This document shows, piece by piece, positions 41,581 through 54,800 of a stretch of DNA of 64,000 nt (within the stretch, counting starts at the first letter, position 1; each line of letters opens with the position of its first letter). Below the pieces are notes generated by a model, which was not told the DNA's origin, did not search any database, and worked only from the letters and a program-made list of their open reading frames with translations. The stretch comes from Piezodorus guildinii (Eukaryota; Arthropoda; Insecta; Hemiptera; Pentatomidae), in contig CM041292.1 in assembly GCA_023052935.1 (NCBI GenBank), positions 202,701,799 through 202,765,798 of the forward strand, given 5' to 3'. Made by a program: the position numbers and the translations under genes.

Positions 41581-43059
41581 TGTTCTGTTAGCCTGTAATA
41601 TTTGCCTAAAGACCTAAGGATATTTATATAAATCTATTTCTTGTCTTAATACATAATTTAAAATCTCTCCTTCTCAAGTGGATATGCTTTCACTTCCTAT
41701 GTCTTGTGTAATTTTTTTTTTTAAGTATGGAAGGAAATATATAATTAATACTAGCTGAATGATGCTGAAGAGTTTACTGTTTTTTGCAACCCCTTAACAC
41801 AATTACTGTGTATATGAAATTTAAACATATAGTCGCAATAATGCTGATGTTTCCTCATTTCTCTCAGTTAATATTTATAATTATAGTTGGTTTAAGCACC
41901 TCTTTTTCTAACGATATCAAAGAAAGTGGACATTTGCTCTAGTCTTCAGATTTCCCATATTGTCAGTGAAACTCTTTCATACCCTTGTCTCCAGAACTTC
42001 ACTGCATGCTTGTTTTGATGGAATTTTGCTTTTAGTAGTCCTTACATAATTAATTTAAAATAACTTGTTCCTTGCTAGTTTCCTATGTATGTTAGTTTTT
42101 ATAAATATATAAAATGGATATTGTTTTTTTTTTTTATATAAGAAAATAAAAGAATAATAGTAAAATTAATAATTAAACTTATGTCATACTCTTCAAATCT
42201 TGTTCCTTGCCTTAAGATCTAATTATAGATTATAATTTAATTAATTTTGTAGCTAAGATTTTTTTGTTCTATATAAAAATGAATTGCATATTTTGGCCAT
42301 TGTTTATATTCTTTCATACACTTGTTCTTCTTAATATTTAGATTTTTTACAATTAAAATGTTATGTCTCTGGTCAAAACATCATAAAAAGTTAAATAATT
42401 GTATTGAAAAAAATATATTAAAAAAAAAGTACATCGAAATAATACAATAATATTCATGAAATGGTAATTATACAAGTATATCATATAATTTAATTATACC
42501 TACAAAACATATTAATTACAATTTTTACACAAGATAGACAACTTTCAATAAGTTATATATCTGGAAGAATATATTGATTCATATCATTATAGCTTAAATC
42601 ATTGTTTGCTACAAATTATCTAAAATAAAAATATTTTTCCTACATTTTTTGGATCATAGATTTCCAGTCTATTAAGTTCAGTTGGCTATCTTAGATAACA
42701 TAACTATTGAAGGTAGTTGATCAACTATTTAATTGAATCAGATCAATTCTGTAGATATATAACTTATTAAAACCTCATGCTACATAAATATTTTTTTTTT
42801 TTTTACAAAACAGGCCTCATTAATTCATCTTTCTTTTGACATTCAGAAGTGGCACATTTATTTTGATTATACAATGATGTTTGCTCAGGTTAGGTCTAAA
42901 TTTTATTAAATTGTAAGCTTTGATTATTTTTAACAACAATTTTCTTTACTCTTTTATATAATGTGAATGAATGAATGATAAAAGGTCATTTTTTGTAATA
43001 CCTATTGAAATGGCCACAAAATTTTGATTTTACCATGGTCAAAGTTAAATATTTTGTTC
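41581..43059. other. AT-rich DNA downstream of the yellow-like gene, nothing recognised
   Basis: No ORF of note, no known repeat, no RNA gene seen. Possible minus-strand poly(A) signals for the yellow-like gene lie in T-rich stretches such as TTTATT near 42860 and 42900. Confidence 0.5.
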
Positions 43060-43267
43060 TCACTTGTAATAAGGTAATAAGGTATTATTGAACACATCTT
43101 GTGTTGGTACAAGCCTCATAATTCTTAAGTTTGTTTCTTGCTGATTAATCGTTCTCCTGAAGAATTTCTGCAATCTAGTGCTAACAAGCCAGATGTTGCC
43201 ACTGTCTCTATCAGCTGGTCGGAAATCAAGTACAACTTGCAGAAGTTCTGGACTAAATGATATAACC
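43060..43267 (-). CDS. Yellow-like gene, last exon (stop codon)
   Basis: 208 nt after acceptor CAACAG. Reads VISFSPELLQVVLDFRPADR then NIWLVSTRLQKFFRRTINQQ and ends LLPYYK at TGA. This is the standard C-terminus of the family (W-LS-R-QKF). It is too short and split to show as an ORF but joins exon 5 in the correct phase. Confidence 0.9.
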
Positions 43268-44630
43268 CTGTTGACAAAGTTTTAATTAACAGTACATGTA
43301 TATGAAATTATTAATGGTATATGAATCATGAAAAGCTAATAATATTATTAAAGCGTGAATAAATTTCTAAATAATAATCTTAATAAAATTAGTCTTAAAT
43401 TAACTGTTTCAGAATCCTGCATCTTTAAATAGGCTGTTCTCTGAAATACAACCCTTTCAATAAGAATCAAGCTCTTCAATAAACTTTCTATTTGTATAGT
43501 CTAGTATTTTTTTTTTTTTTAACATAATTTATTGAAATTTACAACTGTACTTCATAATATTGGGTTGTTTCACATGAAATGTCCGTTTTTATAGTTTCTG
43601 AAATACATAAAGGATTTTGCAGGTCTCTGTTGTTTTCTTCCGAATGTTTACATATTTAAAGTAAACAGTTACTAATCCTCTACCTTTGTATTAAAAACAT
43701 TAGCTTCCCAATAAATTACCCACTATATAGTATACCTCCAAATATGAACATGGAAACACGCGATTTTCGAGTAATATTTTTGTACGAGTTTAAACTCGGC
43801 CATTCAGCAGCTGAGGCCGCTAGAAATATTTGCAAGACGTTTGGAGAAGGGAGTGTTAATGAACGGACCATTCGCCGTTGGTTTACTAAGTTTTCAGCTG
43901 GGGATACCGACTTGGGAAAACTTGCCGTGAGGAAGACCTCCGTCCGTAATAGACAACGATGTCCTCAAACATACAGTTGAAGGAAACCCCTACCAAACAG
44001 TTAAAGGATCTCTCAGAACAACTAAATGCAAGTGCATCTACCGTTTCCAGACATTTAAAGTGAATTGGGAAAGTAAAAAAGCTCGATACATGGGTACCTC
44101 ATGACCTGTTTTAAAACATATCGTGCAAAAATTGAAAGAACTGGGCTATGAAGTTCTTCCGCACCCACCATATTCTCCCGACTTGTCTCTAACAGATTAC
44201 CACCTGTTCAGGAATTCAGACAACTTTGTCAAAGGAAAACTTTTTGAAAATGATGATCAAGTGAAAAGTGCGTTTTCAGATTTTGTTTTACTTCAAAGCT
44301 CAGAGTTTTTCAGTTCGGGGATAAAAAAGTTTGGTGTCACGTTGGGAAAAATGTGTAGAAAAAGAAGGTAAATACTTCGAATAAAATTATCTTGTTTTCA
44401 TATCGTATTTTTAATAAAAATCCTTTACCTTGAAAATGAACATTTCATGTGACACAACCCAATAATTTTATAATACAACTGATCTTATTTATTGCTCTCA
44501 CTAGATAAATTGATAAAATTTATAATGGCATACCCTTAATGCCTAAGTAATAAGTCTAACAATGAAGATTTAAATTTATCCTAAGGTTAACTTTTTAAAT
44601 ATGTAATATTCTATTGTAATTTTAAGGAAA

Positions 44631-44665
<35 letters not shown>

Positions 44666-45848
44666 CTTGTAATCAGCAGTTCCTGGGATCCATGATGCAA
44701 TAGCTGTCTCAGTGACAGGGCTGAATATGAGAGCTCCATCTCTCGGATCTGTCGCCAGCCCAGCAGCCTGCGATGACTTTGTACCAGCCAGTGTGACGGG
44801 TAGCTCTCCGTCATCTCCTGGGTTTGGTCCAGCTTGGAGGACTGATGTTGGAATGGAAAGTAATCTGTCAGAAGCAAACGGTTGGAAGAAGAGTGTCTTA
44901 TCTCGACCTGTGCCTCCTGATAGGGTCATTCCAAGTATACCATCCATGAGTGTAAATGACTCTCCAGCTACCTGAAATTTTAGTAAAAAACAATAATATT
45001 TAATAAAACTAAAGAATAGTAATCATTGAATGATTTTTTAAAAAGCAATGATCAGCAAATAATGAGTTCATTTTTATTTTAACACATCTAACTGATTATT
45101 TATTCTCTTCTTATTCTTAACGTGGGAGTGGCGTGAACTAGTGGATAGAACACTTGTCTACTGTTCTCTGGGTCCTGGGTTCATATCCTGGCTGAGGCAG
45201 AATATCACTTATTCGGTTATTTCCGCCGGAGTGCAACCCTTGGGTATGGAGAGCCTCCCAGCCTCTATAAAGTGCATACCCAAAAAATGGGGAAAAATAT
45301 GGCAGCTGGGTGTGATCTCGGCATAGTATGCTCATTGCACAGCCTAGAAACCATATGGATCTTTATATGTACTGAGCCAAAGACCCTTTTTTTTTTTTAT
45401 TTTTTAATTTTAATTATTATTTATTTTTGGAAGGAATTAGTCCGGGTGGCGGTCATTAAATGAAACAACTAAATAGTTTCACCTATTTATTGTTTGCCAA
45501 CGTTTCGACCCACCTTTGTGGGTCATCATCAGGACGCATGGTGGGTGAATGGAAACTGCTTTTTCCCCATTCTTTGGATATGCACTTTATAGAGGCTCTC
45601 CCAAGAGTAGCACTCCGGCGGAAATAACCGAATAAGTAATATTTGTGTTTCCATTCTCCCACCATGCGCCCTGATGATGACCCACAAAGGGGGGTCGAAA
45701 CGTTGGCAAACAATAAATAGGTGAAACTATTTAGTTGTTTCATTTAATGACTGTCATCCCGGACTAATTCCTTCGAGAAATTCTCAACTGGTCAACTAAT
45801 TACATCCACACTATTATTATTTTTATTCTTAATGCACAGTCCTATTAA

Positions 45849-45881
<33 letters not shown>

Positions 45882-48800
45882 TTTTTTTTTTTTTTTTTTT
45901 TGCTAAATCCTAAGATATTAAGAATTTAGACCATTTGAAAATACTGAAGAAAATATATTTGTAAAAATAGTTATATTTAAATGAATATGAGCACAGTAGA
46001 ATGGGGCCTTTAAGAGTAAAACTTGATTTAAACTTTTTAAATTAAACCAAAAAAACATTAAAACAAAGCAACAGGTCCAAAGTTGTGTATTCTCAATGAT
46101 TTAATTAAAATGTTTGAAACTGCCATAGTTTATTTTGAGTGTTTAATATTTAAAACTAATATTATAGGTTGAATAGCATGTCATAATGGGATAGCTCAAT
46201 GAGTAGAGCCTTGTACATTATAGGATAATTCTTAATATCAATCGTAGATCAAGGTCAGGAGAATTGATTTTCAAGGATATTCATCTTGTAAAAATTATTT
46301 TTTTTTACATTAGAGGTTGAGTAAGTCACATGCTACTGTACAGTATGGACTACAAAGACATAGAGAGTATAAATCTTCGGAGGATAGAGCTCGCGCTGAA
46401 AGACAGGAGACTGGAGAATCGTCAGAGGCGAGCCATTCTTGCTGAAGTCCATGCCAATCCTCACATTACCGACATCTCAATGGCCAACAGAATAAATAGG
46501 TACTATGGGATTCAAGTCCACCCAGAAACAGTCAAAAATATTCTAAGAATACAGGGAAGGATACAGTGGTTAAGTCGCAAGAAGAAAGCCCTTCTTCAGT
46601 AAATTAAACCAGAATAAGCTGCTGTAATTTGCTAAGGAGTTTGTAAATAAACCCAGAAATTACTGGAAAAGGGCTATATTCTCTAAGGAATCCAAATTTA
46701 ATATTTCTAGGCCAGATGGAAGATCAAAAGTGTGGAGGAAATCAACCTCAGCTTTCAAAACTAAGAATTTATTTATGTGTGTATGGAAACTTTTTTGAGT
46801 AAGTGTATTAGTTCTTATTTTTTTTGTTTAAAGATAATTTACCCTGTATGTGCCGAACTTAGGATCGGGAAACATGAATGGATGTTGCAATCTCCAAGCT
46901 TGATCCTTAGCAAAGTCGTAAACTACAATTCCTGGATTGGTTGTATCACTCATGTAGACAAAGGTATCATCACATCCGTAGCCTCCAGGAGCGCTCTGTT
47001 CATCCAGTACCAAGTTTGAAAGTAGAGAGTTGGGTCTGAGGACATCTCTCGGGAGGGTGACAATTCTTATCTAAAATTACCAAAATTTTATTGATTAGGT
47101 AAAATTAATTTTCAGAAAAAAAAAAACATCATTACTTTATTTTAATGTACTTGGGTGATTTCTGATATACTCACAGGTTGATCAGTAGTCATATCAAAGA
47201 TGACAATTTTTGGCGGGCATGCAACAGTAAAGGTGACCAATGAATCGAAGACACCTGAGTCCAATACCCAAAGTCGGTTACATCTGTCAGCTCTAGCTCT
47301 GAAAATAGATACAAAGCCAGAACAGTTTCCTGTGTTTCCTGAGACTGCATCTGCATGCCACTCCCAGCTAGGGTAAGCCTGAAATAAAAAAGAAAGAATG
47401 ATTAAAACAAAAGAACTGTGTGATGTGAAAAAGATGAGAATCAATTTTCTGGCTACAGACAATAAAATGTTCTAATAACAACTCTCTTTAATAAAATAAA
47501 ATATAGGAAAAAGTCGAAGTTTCTAAAGGAACTTGGTTAAGATGGATCCCGAAGGGTCAAATACACAAATATCTGATATGCTATACAAGCTAAAAAATGT
47601 TGTATTGTTATACCAAGCATACAAAGAAGGAACTTAGTAGGCTTAGAAATACTTATGAGGAATATCGATATAGAGAAACGTTTAGGGACAGAATCCAAAA
47701 CATCAAGGTTTTTGTGGTTGAGGGAAAGGGGTATGGGAATGGTAGATAGTGGATGGAGGAGAGAAAGGTGTAGCAGTTGGAGATCAAGGAATATTGGAGT
47801 AGAAGAAGAAATGATCATTTAACATGATATATGTGTGATTCGTAAAAAATGGAATAAAATATACCAATACCAATGCTAATAAATTATATTTAATTTAACT
47901 CATACAGTTTTTACTTTCACTTAATATATATTGTAAGGGAAAGTATTGCATCATGAAAATTTTCGAATTCCAGTTTTCAACGGAAATACACGTTTTAGGG
48001 TCCCCTGAGTCCAAATAACCAAGTCCCGCAAAAAGGTCTGTGTGTGTGTGTGTGGTAACTCGCGGGCGGAAACTGTAAGTATTTACCTATGAAACTGAAA
48101 TTTCATATTTAAGACAAATATACGCCCGAGACGTTACAAAACCCTTTTCATCAAAATGACCTTACCAGAAGAGCCACTTTATACCATGCATATTGCACCT
48201 TTTTTCGATTTTCGCAAAAACGGTTCCGACGATTTTGATTAAACTTTAATGGGCTTTTATATCATTTAGGTCTCATTCGGATTAAAATGGTCTGACAGGG
48301 CTTAAATGCCGATATTTTAAGTTTTCTTCCCCTAAAGTACCTTTAATTTTGTAGATTTAATAAAAATAACTATATTATCTTGTTAACGCTGATGAAAAAC
48401 AGGTAGATATATAAATTAAATAAATTCGATACCCAACTAAAGGAGAAAACAGAAAAAAGATTTTTTTAATGAAATTTTTCGTTTTTGAACATTAGAGCAG
48501 TAATATATATGTATGATATACCGTTGGAAAGCTTGAGATTTTAGAAAAAATATTATCTCATACACAAGCTTTTAAAAGTTAATAAAGATTGATAAAAAGC
48601 CGATAAAACTAAGTGATTATTTTAGATAACACTATAATAGAGTTTTTAATAAAACACATGTTTCTATAGAAATTCAATTTAATTAATTCTTTAATAGTTT
48701 CACTCATTTTTATTTCTAAATGTATTTGACAATTTTTTAATTGATTTTTAAAACGGAGCTAAGTGAAAGTCGTGTGTTGCCCGCACCAGATTTTAAAATA

Positions 48801-51800
48801 ATAAAAGATCATAAAAAATCAATCAAATTTTAACAGTAACAGTTAATATTGCTAAACATTTTTGTAAGATTCAAGATAGCGAGCAGAACCTTGGCCTAAA
48901 TTGTTTATACTATAAAAAGGAGTCTAATGGGTTAATATTGCTTAAAACTTGTGGCGGCACCACCCCAAAATGATTGTTTTACAATTTCATGTTAAAATGT
49001 ATAATTTGAAGTAAAGTTAAATAATAATAAATATAAATGTAATAATAATAATATTTGTTAAATGCTTTGTAAATAAATATGATGGTGGCATTGGTTGGGA
49101 CCAACAGAGGACGCCAAAAATATCACTTGTGTGCAGAAGTGCGGCCATTATGGTATATTCTGTATATTCAATCTTCAATATATGCTATTGATGTGTTATT
49201 GTGTTTAATTAATGAGTGAACCCGCCACAAACTTATGAGAGTTTTGTATAACAAATAAAAAAATCTGGTGCGGGCAACTCACGACTTTCACTTACCTCCA
49301 TTTCAAAATCAATGAAAGAATTTTTAAATACAGTTAAAGATAAAAATACGTGAAACTATTAAAGAATTAATTAAATTGAATTTCTATAGAAACATGTGTT
49401 TTATTAAAAAGTATATTTTAGTATTATCTAAAAAAATCAGTTAGTTTTATGTTCATTTCATCACTCTCTATTAGCTTTTAAAAGATTGAGTATAAGATAA
49501 TATTTTTTCTAAAATCATTAGCTTTCCAACGGTATATCATACATATATATTACTGTTCTTATGTTCAAAAACAAAAAATTGCATTACAAAAATATTTTTT
49601 CAGTTTTCTCCTATAGTTGTTTTTAAAATTCGTACAACATGCATAGCTGTTATTTGTCAATGCTAACAACAAATTATGGTTATTTTTATAGAATCTACAA
49701 AATTAAAGGTACTTTAGATCAAGAAAATTTAAAATATCGGCATTTAAGCCCTGTCATACCATTTTAATCATAAAGAAACCTAAATATTATTAAAGCCCAT
49801 TTAATTTTACATCGATATAGCGAGTTTAATCAAAATCGTCGGAACCGTTTTCGAGAAAATCGAAAAAAGGTGCAAAATGCATTGTATAAAGTGCCTCTTC
49901 TGGTAAGCTCATTTTGATGAAAAAGGTTTTGTAATGTCTCGGGCGTATATTTGTCTTAAATATGAAATAGCAGTTTCACAGGACTTACCGTTTCCGCGCG
50001 GGAGTTACCACACACACAGACCTTTTAGCGGGACTTGGTAATTTGGACTCAGGGGACCCTAAAACGCGTATTTCCGTTGAAAACTGGAATTCGAAAATTT
50101 TCACGATCGCAATACTTTCCCTTACTATATATAGTAAAAATTCTTTGAAATGTGTTGGTGATTTTTTACTGAGAATCAGTTTGAAAGGCGTAAAAAATGA
50201 AGGATAATGTATACATGTTATTTTATACAATAAATAAATATGGACAAATATATAATTAAGAACTTGTGAAAAACATTCTGAACAAAGATATGAGCTTTTA
50301 GTATAGAACATAGAGTATGAGCTTTTATACTATAAGTTAAGACATTTAGTTTTTATTGGTGATAAGCGTGAATTAACCAGTTCTTCTGAACCACAGACCT
50401 ATTTGTTACATGATTTGGTCTAGTTGTGCTATTGCCTTTTTTTAGAGTAACCAACTAATTTGAAATTCAGCGACCAGAAGCCACCGAGTTATACGCATTT
50501 GGGGTTTCGATTACCCAATATTGTTTGCGACCAGTATCATGAGCGTGACGAACCTCCTTCTAGCCTGAAAGTTGTTTCACATGAAATGTCCGTTTTTATA
50601 GTTTCTGAAATACATAAAGGATTTTGCAGGTCTCTGTTGTTTTCTTCCGAATGTTTACATATTTAAAGTAAACAGTTACTAATCCTCTACCTTTGTATTA
50701 TAAACATTAGCTTCCCAATCAATTACTCACTTTTTAGTATACATCCAAATATGAACATGGAAATACGCGATTTTCGAGTAATATTTTTGTACGAGTTTAA
50801 ACTCGGCCATTCAGCAGCTGAGGCCGCTAGAAATATTTGCAAGGTGTTTGGAGAAGGGAGTGTTAATGAACGAACCATTCACCGTTGGTTTGCTAAGTTT
50901 TCACCGACTTTTAAAACTTGCCCCGAGGAAGACCTCCGTCCGTAATAGACAACGATGTCCTCAAACATACAGTAGAAGGAAACCCCTAACAAACAGTTAA
51001 AGGACTCTAAGCACAACTTCATGCAAGTGCATCTACCGTTTCCAGACATTTAAAGTGTATTGGGAAAGTAAAAAAGCCTCATGATCTCACTGAGCGGCAG
51101 CAAGACCCCATGTTTAAAACATACCGTACAAAAACTGAAAGAACTGGGCTACGAAGTTCTTCCGCACCCACCATATTCTCCCGACTTGTCTCCAACAGAT
51201 TACTACCTGTTCAGGAATTTAGACAACTTCGTCAAAGGAAAACTTTTTGAAAATCATGATCAAGTGAAAAGTGCGTTTTCAGATTTTGTTTCACTTCAAA
51301 GCTCAGAGATTTTCAGTTCGGGGATAAAAAAGTTGGTGTCACGTTGGGAAAAATGTTTAGAAAAAGAAGGTAAATACTTTGAATAAAACTATCTTGTTTT
51401 CATATAGTATTTTTAATAAAAATCCTTTACCTTGGAAACGGACATTTCATGTGTCACAACCCAATACGTCTGATTTATTTCAGCTAAGTGGTAGTCCAGC
51501 AGATAAAACGTTTGGGAAAGTCTTGATTTTCTTTTATACTTCCTTTTTTCTTTATTCAAAAAGGGTAAAAAATCGTATCTATAACGGGTTGTTTATCGTA
51601 ATTATTTTGTATTTTTGAAACCATCTACTTCTAAGGAGCCTTTGTTCTTCTAAGCTTTGAAATTGATTTATGTAATAACTGAGAGTACCTTATTTTTATC
51701 CTGAGTTATATTTAATAACAAAATTTTATAGAAACAAAAAATCCGGTGCTTAGATAATTATTCTACTATTTTTGGCGTGGACTGACAAACAAATTTTTTC

Positions 51801-54800
51801 TTATACGCGTAATGTCGATTTGTAATTTTTTTTTTTTTTCCGATTCTCTATTTATGAAATTTAGAACTTAGCTCAATTATCCCTTGTAGGAAATTTATTT
51901 ACAAAATAAAAGTTAAGCATTTCTCAATTTCTCATTTTCAACGAACCGAATCGATTTTTTAAAAATATTTGTTTTGTTGGGATAAGTAAATTACCCAATT
52001 TTTTTTTTAAATATAACAACAGTAATATAGATGTATAACATACCACTGGAGAGCTAAAATAATGGCGGACAATGTAGATAAATTACAGCAAGCGGTAACT
52101 GAATGGCATGAAGAGCTTAGCCGAAAAGGAATGAAAATAAATACCAGCAAAAGCAAGATTCTACAAGTGGGAAGGCAAGCGGAAGATGTCCATATATACT
52201 GTAACGGAGAGGAAATGGAAGTGGTTAGTATATTTGCCTATACTATATAGGGAGCTGAAAGCTCGATATTGACGGACCGGCAGGAGAGCAGAGTCACAGC
52301 TGCTGAAATAAAGTTCCTGCGAAGAACAGCGGGAAAGACAAGAAGAGATCGTGTCAGGAATGAACGGATACGCCAGGAACTGGAGGTTGCGCCGTTAAAG
52401 GAAATTCTGCAAACCAGCCAGCTGAAGTGGTTCGGCCATGTTATTAGAATGGAGGATCACAGAGATCCCCTAAAAACCATGGATTACGTGTCAGATGGAA
52501 GAAGGTCTCGGGGGCGACCAAGGATGTCCTACCTGGAGTACGTCGACAAACTTTGCAGAGGAAGAGGGAAGGATCTTCGCCAGGCCAGGAACCTAGCTGG
52601 GAATAGAGAGGATTGGAGCCGGTGGCTGGACGATCCCCTACGCTGATACAGGGAGAAGCAAAAGAAGAAGAAGAAGAAGAGCTAAAATAAAAATAAAAAT
52701 ATTATCATATATACAAAGATGTTAAATGTAATGGGGAGTGATGAAAAGGGGATACAACTAATTGATTGTTGTAGATAATAGTATATTATTTAATGAAACA
52801 AACTTTTCTATCAAAACTCAATGTAATTCTTATGCGAAGTTATGTTTCAGATTTTATGCTTGACATAGCTCAGTAATGTCCTGATGATGGCTCACAAGTT
52901 CGAGCCGAAACGTCGGCAATATTAAAAAAAAAACACTTAATTTTGTAGATTTTGTAAAAATAAATATATTATCTTGTTACCACCGATGAAAAACACATAA
53001 ATATATAAGTTGAACGAATTCAATATCTAACTAAAGGAGAAAAGTGAATAAAATATTTTTTTAATGAATTTTTTATTTTGAACATAGCAATTTTGGGTTT
53101 TTAACATAAGAACAGTAATATACACGTATAATATACCGTTGGAAAGCTAAAGCTTTTAGAATAAATATTATGTAATGAACAAACTTGTAAAAGTTAATAA
53201 AGAGTGATGAAAAGCCGATAACTCTGATTATTTTAGATAATCATATAATGGATTTTTTAATAAAACACATGTTTCTATAGAAATTTAATTTAATTTATTA
53301 TTACTTTTATTAAATTATTATTAATGCCGATATTTTAAATTTTCTTCCTCTGAAGTATCTTTAATTCTGTAGATTCTATAAAAATAACTGTATTATCTTG
53401 TTAGTATTGATAATTAACAGCTAAATAAGTTGAGCGAATTTAATAAACAACCAAAGGAGAAAACTAAAAAAATATATTTTTTTAATGCAATTGTTTCACC
53501 GCTTGGCCACTGTATGGCGCTTTCATCGCCGTACGCTCCAAGTAGTTCTAATACGGAGTGGTGAAAAGCTGAAACCACAACTTAATGAATTTCCTAGATG
53601 ATATTATAACATATTATTTTATAAAACACATCTTTTTATTATAATCAAATGTGAATATTTTTTAAAAAATTGATTTTCGTTTCTAAATTTGTTTAAAAAT
53701 TCTTAAATTGATATTAATAACCGAGGTAAGTGAAAGTCGTGTGTTGCGCGCACCAGATTTTTTCTTCTCTTCATATCTACTTTATTAGAAGATTTCAATT
53801 TCAAGATCTCTAACCAAGTATTTGTAATGAATGGTAACTGAATAAGGATTAGTAATAGACTGTGAAGGACTGACCTGAAGCGGGGGAGACGGCTCGGCGG
53901 GCAGCTGGACCTTGGGTCTGGGTATCCAGTTGAGGGTGGCCGGGTTACCCTTCCAGATCCTGGGGGTGGTGATGAAGATGCGGTCCCAGCCCACCTCGAT
54001 GCTGTTGAAGAAGGCGCGGTCAGCCTGGAAGTCCTGGTCGCTGGGGTAGCCGGGGGGCACTGCCCAGTTGAGGACTGGCCACTGGTACACCACCTCCAGG
54101 TCTTTGTCGGTCGCCGAGGAGCTCAATGCGCACACCGCCAGGAGGCCTAGAACTGCAAGTCAATATCTATTTATGTAAGTGAAGGTCAAAGGTGATGTTA
54201 CATTCAGAAATATATTTTCTTATTCATTTAACGTCACCTCATGCTACTGTAGTGTAATGTATTGAGAATACTGTAGGGAGTAGGGGTGGGCATAATCGAA
54301 TGATCCTCATAATCGGATGATCGGACTTCGATGATTTAAATAATCGAATGATTAATATGCATTCCAAGATACGATATGGCACAATTTTCGTCTCTATGAT
54401 GTCTGATGTCGATGAGTCTAGGTGCAAATATGCATATCATTTATGTGAACAATTCAGTTCGAATATTCATTCCTTTCTCCAAATCGATTAATCCGATAAT
54501 CGTCATTCGGTTATGCCCACCCCTGGTAGAGAGTTACAATTCATTATTAATAAGCGGAGTAGAGATTTGGGGCTCCACTAAACCATCAAATTCATCTCGT
54601 CTCCAATCCTTACAATCCAAAATCCTTCGAAAAATCCTCAATGCTCCTTATTTTGTCACAAATAAACTCATCCATAAAGACTTTAATATTCCCTTTGTTG
54701 CTCACTTGGCCCGAACCAGGTACCACTCCTTTCATGACAAACTCCATTCCCACTCTAACCCACTAGTTTCAATCCTTGCTTCCTCTACAATCCCTGATAA

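Larger units (their letters stand above)
45430..45805. mobile_element. Hammerhead element, family C, two arms, SINE-derived core
   Basis: Left arm GGAAGGAATTAGTCCGGGTG...CCAACGTTTCGACCC, right arm GGGTCGAAACGTTGGCAAAC...GTCAACTAATTACATCCACA. The centre (45535-45665) is flanked by CGCATGGTGGG and its inverse CCCACCATGCG, and contains an inverted piece of the neighbouring SINE (TGCACTTTATAGAGGCTCTC). Confidence 0.78.
51950..53765 (-). mobile_element. Composite of hairpin-ended repeat fragments
   Basis: 51955-52062 and 52679-52860 (one fragment split by an RTE insertion), 52921-53310, and 53320-53765 (ending GTAAGTGAAAGTCGTGTG...GCACCAGATTTTTT) all match the repeat family, apparently from overlapping or tandem insertions. 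Confidence 0.55.

Noticed and set aside
46185..46260. TAGCTCAATGAGTAGAGC looks like a tRNA A box.
   Set aside because: No acceptor stem, no good B box or anticodon arm at the right distance; at best a degraded SINE head.
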